Shown: positions 29,404 to 64,000 of the stretch, one piece after another
Position numbering within the stretch: position 1 is the first letter of the stretch
Layout of the letters: every line of letters begins with the position of its first letter
Source of the DNA: Theodoxus fluviatilis
Taxonomy: Eukaryota; Mollusca; Gastropoda; Cycloneritida; Neritidae
Direction: 5' to 3'
Assembly (NCBI GenBank): GCA_034096865.1
Contig: JAWQFJ010017573.1
Span: 156,001-220,000 of the forward strand
Length of the DNA stretch: 64,000 nucleotides
Notes under the pieces: model-generated
What the model was told of the DNA's origin: nothing
Databases searched by the model: none
What the model saw: the letters and a program-made list of their open reading frames with translations, nothing else
Translations under genes and position numbers: made by a program

Positions 29404-30405
29404 ACCCTTTCAGCAGATGATAAACTAAACTTCGGCGCAAACTATAATATAGATTGGAATCAAGGTCCCTTTAAAGTTCTTGGGATTACATTATCCGCCT
29501 ATATATCGGAGGATGTCCCTAAATTAAACTAAGAAGGACTAGTAGGAAAAGTAAAGAATATACTCAAAGCATGGAGAGGGAGAAACCTCACACTTTTCGG
29601 AAAAGTCAAAATCATAAAGACACTAGCATTCTCTAAATTGACTTATTATCTGATGAACATTCCTCGACCCCCTGACAGTATGATAAAAGAAATCAGCAAA
29701 ACATGCTTCCAGTTTTTCTGGAACGGTAAACCTAGCAAAATAAAAAGAGATGTAATGATAAAAGAATGCAGTGAGGGAGGATTGGGAATGATAGATGTAG
29801 ATAGCTTTGACAAAGCTCTAAAATTGACTTGGATGAGACATTTACTGTAAGATAACTTCACACGCAACTATGTGTCTTTTATGGACCATACTGTACATTG
29901 CATTGACTTGTATTAGAAATGCAGCTCGACACAATTTGGCGCTGTGAAATCCCCATCACTCCATCTTGTCCAGCATTCCTAACATTTTTTTACCATCTGG
30001 TGCCCTTATATTTCTAAATTTCGCATACCTTTCACACAAACACCTTACCTGTCTATCTCTCTCACTCTCAATATCTCCTTCTCTTTCGTTCTTTTTTCGG
30101 CTAGGAGATAAACCCCACCCCTTCTAATCCACCCCCAACATTACTACACTCAGTAGACTTCCTCGTTTGCTGTTCTTATTATTTTGATCAATTGTCTGTC
30201 TGAACTGATGATTGATGATGATTGATAGGGATGATGGTGATGATTGATGATGATTGATAGGGATGATGGTGATGATTGATGGTGATTGATAGGGATGATG
30301 GTGATGATTGATGATGATTGATGTTGATTAATGAAAACTGCAATGTGTACCTTACCTTTTTTTTCCTCCTGTTTTTCTCTTTTTGTAAATAAACTTCATG
30401 AAAAA
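29404..30405 (+). pseudogene. L1/Tx1-like LINE 3' fragment
   Basis: Open translation with one stop gives the C-terminal part of an L1-type ORF2: LNFGANYNIDWNQGPFKVLG, then LKAWRGRNLTLFGKVKIIKT, LAFSKLTYYLMNIPRPPD, CFQFFWNGKPSKIKRDVM and EGGLGMIDVDSFDKALKLTW. The coding part ends at about 29850. A 3' region with GATGATTGATAGG repeats (30205-30330) and AATAAAC plus an A-run near 30385-30405 follows. The element is truncated 5' and broken. Confidence 0.85.
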
Positions 30406-31309
30406 AAAACTTCGTCGAGTCAGGCCTGGCTAGCAGAACATGCTGCCTGAATTAATCAAACAGGCCATGGAATATAAATTTTGGTTTCCTTGCTGGAGGG
30501 TTGCCCTCTTTGAGAGCTTTTTAGTCTTGTTTGTAAGCTCATACCATGACCTTGAGTGTATGAGCTTACTTTGGCAAAGTATGGTTTTGGAACCATCCAT
30601 GAGCCATGATCTTCTAAAAGTAATTTAGTTTAGGGTTTTTATAGATCTTTGCAGTACTGAAGGATTTATTATGGTATGATATTCGTGTTGATAGCTGATT
30701 CATGATTCAATGGAACAAGCTCATGGGTATCATGTTTACCAATGTCATATTTCTATTGACAAGTGAAATGCTGAAGGAAAACAAAATAATATTGTTGAAA
30801 TCTTTACTACACATAATGTGTTATGCAATAAACTGAGCAGTCAACAACACTCACTTGGGTGTGATTGTCATCCAGCTTCTACAACTATGGCGTACTTCAG
30901 TGACATTACATGTACACAGTCTCAAATTCAAAACCAAGAACCCACTAAAACTGAATACTCCCCTAACAATGCATACAGAGGCTTAAGAATATCCTGAAAA
31001 GCTTGCCAAAAAGTCGGCCATTCACTTAACAGCAAACTAACAGTATGTCACATGCAATTCACAAAGGTAGCTGCAAAAAAAACAAAGTCATGATAAATTC
31101 ACCTCCACTTAATTCAACAGATTAGGAAGTACTTGGGGGAAAGAAAAATGTTTGAGATCCCAACATGTCCCATTTACTGGGATTACAATCTGACCCTGGA
31201 TCAGGCATGACTGGAAGGCAGTGCCACATTTTATTCATTAACATTTCACAGAACTTAAAGCAACAAATACACACATGCATGCATGCATACACATACATGT
31301 ACATGCATG

Positions 31310-31310
<1 letters not shown>
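30406..31310. other. Intergenic, no recognised gene
   Basis: AT-rich unique-looking sequence between the convergent PTGR2 and ERLEC1 genes. Confidence 0.5.

Positions 31311-31313
<3 letters not shown>

Positions 31314-31354
<41 letters not shown>
31314..31354. repeat. (CA)n microsatellite
   Basis: CA run. At 31625-31700 there are also four tandem copies of a 19-bp unit (GAAACATTGAGCTGGCA). Confidence 0.95.
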
Positions 31355-31356
<2 letters not shown>

Positions 31357-32104
31357 CAGACTGGAATATTCAGTGCCAGTAGTTATTGTGGTCTTGCAGA
31401 GTTTCCAACACCAATACCAAACCAAGGTGACCCTTATTCACCACTGAAGCCATAGGGGCTGCACTACTCAAGACATGACAAGTTGCACTTATCATCCAGG
31501 TACAGCAAGACTGAACTGCTGAAGGCTTCATCATGAGGTCCAGATGAGAACTTCCCTTCCCCATACTCTTTGTCAGTATTTCATGAATCTTCTTCTTTGT
31601 TGTCCAGGCACTGCAGTCTGCCGTCAGAAACATTGAGCTGGCAGAAACATTGAGCTGGCAGAAACATTGAGCTGGCAGAAACATTGAGCTGGCAGCTGAG
31701 ATCCCCAAAGCAGTCGCCGTGTGTCCTGCACACTTATGGAAGCTGACCAAATGTAACAGTGCAAGACAAACCAGCTGAAGTCACTACAGCCCCTTTTTAA
31801 ATAAGACTTCCAGATAAGTCCTCATCAGGCTACTTTTTTTTTGCAGCTTTACATGAAAGTAAAATAATTATTGTCATAGGTTATGAACATGCTCTCTGGA
31901 ATGAGTATTTAAGAACTGGACAATTTTGTGTGCAAAAAATCTGACAGTCATTTTTCACACTTGGCCCAGTTTTCTCGTGCATGGTCACAAATAAGCAAAG
32001 GCGTCTTCAGGCATATACTTATACCTGTGCATTTATATGGTTTCCTGCCTCTGTGATCCACAAAACTTCAGATGGCCACGTCCGTCACATCACCTTTTTT
32101 TAAA

Positions 32105-32290
32105 AACACAGCCCCCTGTGGGTCAGGGGTAAGAACAGACCCACCACGTCTCCCTACTCAATCTGTACAAGGCAAATTACTAGGGAATGAAAGGTAAGAC
32201 TTTACTCCTACATTAACCAGCTCTGATGATTTTTGCTATCAATGGCCATGCATAGGCTGAAAAGGCTGCTAGGCTGTCACTCATCATTAT
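32105..32290 (+). repeat. SINE-like interspersed repeat, copy 2
   Basis: CTGTGGGTCAGGGGTAAGAA, CAGACCCACCACGTCTCCCT, AAATTACTAGGG and GGCTGAAAAGGCTGCTAGGC occur in the same order as at 2150-2350, with a degenerate ATC tail. Confidence 0.6.
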
Positions 32291-33095
32291 CATCAAGAAA
32301 CACAAGTCCATCAGCGAACACATTCTTGGGGGTCTGCTTCACTTTTTGCCAAAGCATTGCAGGAAGAGAAAGTTGGAGAGGGAGGTTTGAGTCATCACAA
32401 TACACAAAAATAAATGCATAATGTCCTATAATGCTACATTTGGCTCTTGCTGCCATTTCCATTCTGACCCTTACAGCCATGATTAGTTCTCGAGTTTTCC
32501 TTCTCCAACTCTGTATTCTAAATGACCATGAGACACATCAGACTAACTTTAGAGCAATGAATTGGGGAGGAAAACGAGGAGGCTGTAGCTGGGTTTAGCT
32601 GGCAGCTTGGGGCAGTATGGGGAAGGAAGGAATGGGGAAGGAAGGAATGGAGATTGGCAGTATGGGACATTGTGAGTGGTAGGAGAATACATCATGTCAA
32701 TATTTGGGGTCTGATGCTGCACTGCAGAAAGACTATTCAGGGACAGTGTCTGTGGTACCTGTAGAGACTGATGGGGGTAGAAATCTCACAAACTGTCTGG
32801 ATCAGGATGCTGAGGATGTCATGTCTACTGGGTAGATTTTCAATCAGTTCTCTTCAACGTCTTAACACATAGTGTCTTCCTGTTCTTTGACATGAACACA
32901 AATACCATGACTAAATGTGTCCATGCAGACATCATCACTCAGTCAAAAATGTTTCTTGGGTCTGGTGCCTAAATGTACTACACTTTCCTTGCTTATGGTT
33001 CCAAATGTGTTTGTTTAATCAGGTCAACAAAGCATTAGACAATCAATATGAAGGGGTAAAACAAAGGATAAAGCATTGTACAAAACAGTTCAATT

Positions 33096-33101
33096 TTTAT
33101 T
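33096..33101 (-). terminator. Candidate polyadenylation signal for ERLEC1
   Basis: AATAAA on the minus strand about 60 bases after the ERLEC1 stop codon; it would give a very short 3' UTR. Not proven. Confidence 0.45.
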
Positions 33102-33159
33102 TATAAAATCACAGGAAGAACAAGTTTGCAAAGAGATCAAGAAATATTATGCTTCAACC

Positions 33160-60207
<27,048 letters not shown>

Positions 60208-60494
60208 TGTCTTTGCTCGATAAAAGGGACTGAGCGGTGACCGAAACGACTATCAACGCACCACCAATTCATCACACACACGTCACACCAATACACTACA
60301 CCATGATCATGATTCCGCACGAAATGTGAAACTAAAATTATGTTTCCCCACAAAAAAGGTATTCATTTATGCTGAAAGTATCTTGGGTTTTTTTCAATAA
60401 CTGTATGCATAAGTTATGTTTTAAAGAACGTCGAATTCTGGCGATCTTGAGTTTGCTGCGGTTATGACGCCAGCGTGTGTGTTGTCAAATCAAG
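60208..60494. promoter_or_regulatory. Putative bidirectional promoter between ERLEC1 and the next gene
   Basis: Only 287 bp separate the two divergent start codons, with no TATA box at a convincing distance on either side. It must contain both 5' UTRs and the shared promoter. An ATF6/XBP1-type element could be expected for ERLEC1, but I did not identify a clear one. Confidence 0.55.
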
Positions 60495-60587
60495 ATGGCT
60501 GTATGCAGACTAGCACTCTGCTTCCTCCTCTTGGTGGAAGTTGCAAGTATACCTGAACAAGGATACTGGGAAGTAAAGTATGACCAG
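60495..60587 (+). CDS. First exon of an unidentified secretory or membrane protein
   Basis: ATG in a good context (CAAGATGG) opens a 31-codon exon that ends in phase 0 at a donor GAC CAG|GTGCGT. Residues 2-18 (AVCRLALCFLLLVEVAS) form a clear signal peptide, followed by IPEQGYWEVKYDQ. I do not recognise the family. Later exons must lie further right; none could be supported up to position 64000. The divergent arrangement with ERLEC1 makes a real gene likely. Confidence 0.55.
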
Positions 60588-61215
60588 GTGCGTTACTTTG
60601 TGCTGTGTGAAAATCTTACGCTGACTGCAATAGTCAAAGCGGTAACGTTTGCATCAATCGTCCGTTCGGTGTCCTCCCTGCCGAGTTACTCAGTTAGGTG
60701 TCTTCCGTAGTTCCAGTGCCACTGCAACACGACAGCAGCGATTTCCACGAAGCGTTGCTATACCAACTGACACTAGTGACAGATGATTGCTTCCAATCAA
60801 ATAAAACTTTGTCATCTCTCGATCAAGAGATATTGAATGTTAGGCAGAGCATGCCTCATGTCATCATTCCCGTGGCATTTATCGAGGTTACTTTGCAGTT
60901 TCTATATTTATTTCGTCGACTTGCGCATGTAATTCATCTATTCAGACGGACACGGGGGTTGTCAAACCTTTCATTTCCTGGACTGTGTCTTGAGCTAGAC
61001 ACGTGTAATAGAAGACGCTAGTATTTTACAAATATAATTTGTCATGACTATAACTAGTATTAGGTATGAACCCCGTTAAGGCGTTATGCTTATTTTAAAA
61101 GCAGTATTCACTAAATCTCCAGGCTTTTTCCTTTTCACTTCCAACTCCAATTTAATGTGCAGTCACATGTACCTTTGCAAACATGAATTATGATGTGTTC
61201 ATGGCGAAATAGGCC
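60588..61215. other. Presumed intron, nothing recognised
   Basis: Unique-looking sequence. The 107-codon open frame at 60698-61018 has no recognisable domain. Confidence 0.4.
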
Positions 61216-61220
61216 TATAT

Positions 61221-61249
<29 letters not shown>

Positions 61250-61259
<10 letters not shown>

Positions 61260-61345
61260 ATTCATTGATTCATTGATTGATTGACTCTTCATTTATCAAG
61301 GATGAAATTTTAGGCATTTTTGCCTGTCTTACAAATTGTTTGTGC
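61250..61345 (-). repeat. LINE/SINE 3' terminus with (ATCA)n tail, second copy
   Basis: On the minus strand TTTGTAAGACAGGCAAAAAT, GCCTAAAATTTCATCCTTGA, TAAATGAAGAG and ATCAATCAATGA repeats match the terminus at 23965-24040. Confidence 0.7.
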
Positions 61346-61379
61346 TCATAAAGAAATGAAAACATGGATTATTAAGACA

Positions 61380-61410
61380 AAAAATTCACAGTAGCTAATC
61401 TATAAGAGAA

Positions 61411-61457
<47 letters not shown>

Positions 61458-61524
61458 TGATTGTTCTCTCCCTCCCATCCATCCACACATCTGAGAGCTC
61501 TATTACCATGGATTCCAGCTGATG

Positions 61525-61565
<41 letters not shown>

Positions 61566-61651
61566 AGAGAGAGAGAGAGATGATTGTTCTCTCCCTCCCA
61601 TCCATCTATCCACACATCTGTGAGCTCTATAACCATGGGTTCCAGCTGATG

Positions 61652-61707
<56 letters not shown>

Positions 61708-61786
61708 GAGAGAGAGAGATGATTGTTCTCTCCCTCCCATCCATCTATCCACACATAGAGCTCTATTACCATGGGTTCCAGCTGAT

Positions 61787-61826
<40 letters not shown>

Positions 61827-61907
61827 TGAGAGAGAGAGATGATTGTTCTCTCCCTCCCATCCATCTATCCACACATAGAGCTCTATTACCATGGGTTCCA
61901 GCTGATG

Positions 61908-61954
<47 letters not shown>

Positions 61955-62045
61955 TTCTCTCCCTCCCATCCATCTATCCACACATATGAGAGCTCTATAA
62001 CCATGGGTTCCAGTTGATGGGGTGTGAGAGAGAGAGAGAGAGACA
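61380..62045. repeat. Five-copy cassette/microsatellite macro-repeat
   Basis: A cassette of about 65 bp (TGTTCTCTCCCTCCCATCCA ... GAGCTCTATWACCATGGGTT, CCAGCTGATG) is repeated at about 61461, 61584, 61725, 61845 and 61954. Each copy is followed by a GT tract and then a GA tract, giving a 110-140 bp period. One more copy is at 52000. Confidence 0.93.
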
Positions 62046-62851
62046 ATTTTTTTAGTTGTTTTGTTGCCAGTTATGCCATTGATGTATTAAGGTCTTAGGC
62101 TAGTCTCAAGGGGAAATGTGTTGTGTTAGCATATATTTCACATCTTTTTATATGATAGTATTATATTAACATTAGCCAAGAAAAAAATACAAACAGATGT
62201 TTTCTGGTTGCCATGGTTACAGAAAAAACAAGATGGCCGCCAGTGAAAACAACCCAACTTGTAACAATGATATCTCTAATTCTATTCAACACTGAACAAT
62301 GAAATTTGCACCATTTCATCTGGAATGCAAAAGCATATGCAATCAACCTAAAATTCTAAGTTGTTTGATAAATAAGAAATTCACTATATTTTTGTGCTCT
62401 TATTACTGTTTTCCCGCCGTAATCAGAACACAAAAACCATCAAAAAACTAATCTATGCATCACCAGATCACTTTGAGGCTGGTTAGTTGTATAATACAAA
62501 CTGAAAATAGCAAGTGTGGAAAGTTTCTACTTGCTATATGTAAATATGTAGTCAGGGCAGTTGACACAAGGTTTAAAAAACATAGTTTTGAGAAAAACGC
62601 AAATAAAGGAAATAGTTACTGGTCCCACCTTCTGATATGGGGCTACATGGCAATTTTCAAGTTTTTTGGAGTCCCACACACCAGCACTTTGCTGTACACC
62701 TCATGCACAATGAAATGCACCCTTTTGGTAGTGATCACCCCCCTCTTTTCCCCTGTACCACTCCTCTTTTCCCTTTCTTCGTGCATGTAGGACTTTCCGT
62801 CTTTCCTTCCCTGAGGCTGCTGCTTGCCTTCTAGACACCTCTACTCTTTCT
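62046..62851. other. Non-coding stretch next to the Mutator-like relic
   Basis: No gene seen; may include the rest of the transposon 3' of its truncated ORF. Confidence 0.4.
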
Positions 62852-63790
62852 TTATCTATCTTGGAACACCCAGCAAGAGTCCCTCTTCTCCCAAGTCTCA
62901 CAACCTTTGCATTTCTTTGTCAGAACTGCAAAGTCAAGAACTTTCCCCGCAGCATTTGTCTCTTTTGGCATGTGGATGGCAGAAACCACACCATTTAGGG
63001 AGGAGTGTCCCCTCCGCTGCCATGTACCATCCACAGACACTGCAGTCTCCACAACATGTTGCTCAGTGTCAGCAAACAAATGAATTTCTTTGGAAGCTTC
63101 AGCCATACTACGCTGACAAAGTGCAGAAGCTGATACTTTCAGAGCCTTCACTTGATTCCTGTATGCTGCATTGGTCATAGCCTTTGGCATGTTCATAAAT
63201 GCTGAGAAAGTTTTTATCATTCTCAGTCCACACCCAATCTGTCTGAAAGCATAGATCGCTCTCTTGTTTACATCATGACTGTGCTTTGCCTTCTTTGATG
63301 TTGAGATCATCTGGATGGCATCACACGCTTGACACTTCACAATAAACTCCCTTGCGAAGCCCTGACTTGGAAGCCTCTCCTCCACAGTCAACTCCCTCCC
63401 CTGGCATTCTGTACATGACAACAACTCCTTCACGGACGAAAACAACACGTCCAAGTCTACGAATGCATAGCCATACTCACGATCACACAATGAGGTTGCT
63501 GCATCTTCACAAGAGGCAAGTTTCTGAGCAGATGCACTCTCGCAAACTTTATTGTTGCTATTTGCCTCGGCAATATTGTTGTCACTATGCCCAGCCCTGT
63601 CAGTAGCGTCAGTGTCACTACCCTGCGCAGACTCGCCACCGATACTTGGCAAGCCTGCTCCAGCTTGGACTCCGCCTCACCCCATCTCAGATAACTTCCT
63701 CTCACCACCACAGTCTTTCCCTACGAACTGATTCCCCATCAATCGCCTGTTTCTTCTCCGCACACTTGCAAACTTCCTCTTAATCGTCAT
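62852..63790 (-). pseudogene. Mutator-like transposase, N-terminal and domain fragment, broken
   Basis: On the minus strand, ATG at 63790 starts MTIKRKFASVRRRNRRLMGN. The frame meets a stop at 63679-63677 and then stays open to 62852. The second part has CTECQGRELTVEERLPSQG, VKCQACDAIQMIS, MTNAAYRNQVKALKVSASAL, VSVDGTWQRRGHSSLNGVVS, VLDFAVLTKKCKGCETW. The motif SVDGTWQRRGHSSLNG is characteristic of the Mutator-like transposase domain common in invertebrate and cnidarian genomes. The C-terminal half, normally beginning soon after CKGCETW, is missing. One internal stop and the truncation make it inactive. Confidence 0.7.
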
Positions 63791-64000
63791 CTTGCACTCT
63801 ACGTTCAAATAGACTCGGCAGTTGCAGCATTCACACAGCGCGCGAAAAGCGGAAGTTGACACCAGCCAAACGTCACTGTTAACTATGCGCTGATTGGCTT
63901 ATAAGACCCTTCAGCTCATTATAATACTCTGATCATCCAATGAAATTCATCCATAGAAAACTATAGGGATCGTTTCAAACATAAAACTGTGATGAAAATG

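Overview
This window looks like nuclear DNA from an invertebrate animal, most likely a mollusc (probably a gastropod; the organism call is inference). The evidence is short exons with GT-AG introns of up to several kb, three conserved metazoan genes that splice together exactly in frame, very abundant GA/CT and CA/GT microsatellites, many minisatellites, and a mixed load of LINEs, SINE-like repeats, MITEs and a DIRS-type retrotransposon. There is no bacterial operon, CRISPR array or recognisable RNA gene.

Genes, left to right. (1) 1-7039, plus strand: the 3' end (hinge and gamma-adaptin ear) of a GGA clathrin adaptor, five exons. (2) 24509-28987, plus strand: a complete eight-exon prostaglandin reductase 2 (PTGR2-like), 359 residues. 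(3) 60207-33160, minus strand: a complete fourteen-exon ER lectin ERLEC1 (XTP3-B), 466 residues with two MRH domains; it spans 27 kb because its introns are packed with repeats. (4) 60495-60587, plus strand: the first exon of an unidentified secretory or membrane protein, divergent from ERLEC1 across a 287-bp putative bidirectional promoter. (5) A tiny two-exon PHD-finger-like gene at 19537-19050, minus strand, probably transposon-derived. GGA acts in trans-Golgi to endosome sorting, PTGR2 in NADPH-dependent reduction of eicosanoids, and ERLEC1 in recognition of glycoproteins for ER-associated degradation. They share no pathway, and this is ordinary animal gene order rather than a functional cluster.

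Accessory layout. 7-24 kb is intergenic and repeat-rich: two copies of an 830-860 bp element loaded with TCAAGGTCA motifs, a decayed LINE at 14.9-16.3 kb, a fold-back pair of 10-bp tandem-repeat arms at 18.3 and 20.3-20.5 kb flanking the PHD gene, and a LINE fragment at 22.2 kb. 29-33 kb lies between the convergent PTGR2 and ERLEC1 and holds an L1-like fragment and a SINE-like copy. The ERLEC1 introns hold six minisatellites and two MITEs with clean 9-bp target duplications, one with head-to-head telomere repeats at its core. They also hold LINE fragments and, at 37.0-42.0 kb, a DIRS-like retrotransposon with inverted terminal repeats and a diagnostic internal complementary region. The right end (61-64 kb) holds a repeated cassette/microsatellite array and a broken Mutator-like transposase.

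The most notable observations are the DIRS-like element with its GC-rich internal tandem array, the telomere-repeat MITE, the nuclear-receptor-motif element, and the fold-back structure around the PHD gene. All calls come from reading the sequence and recalled family motifs; no database search was run.
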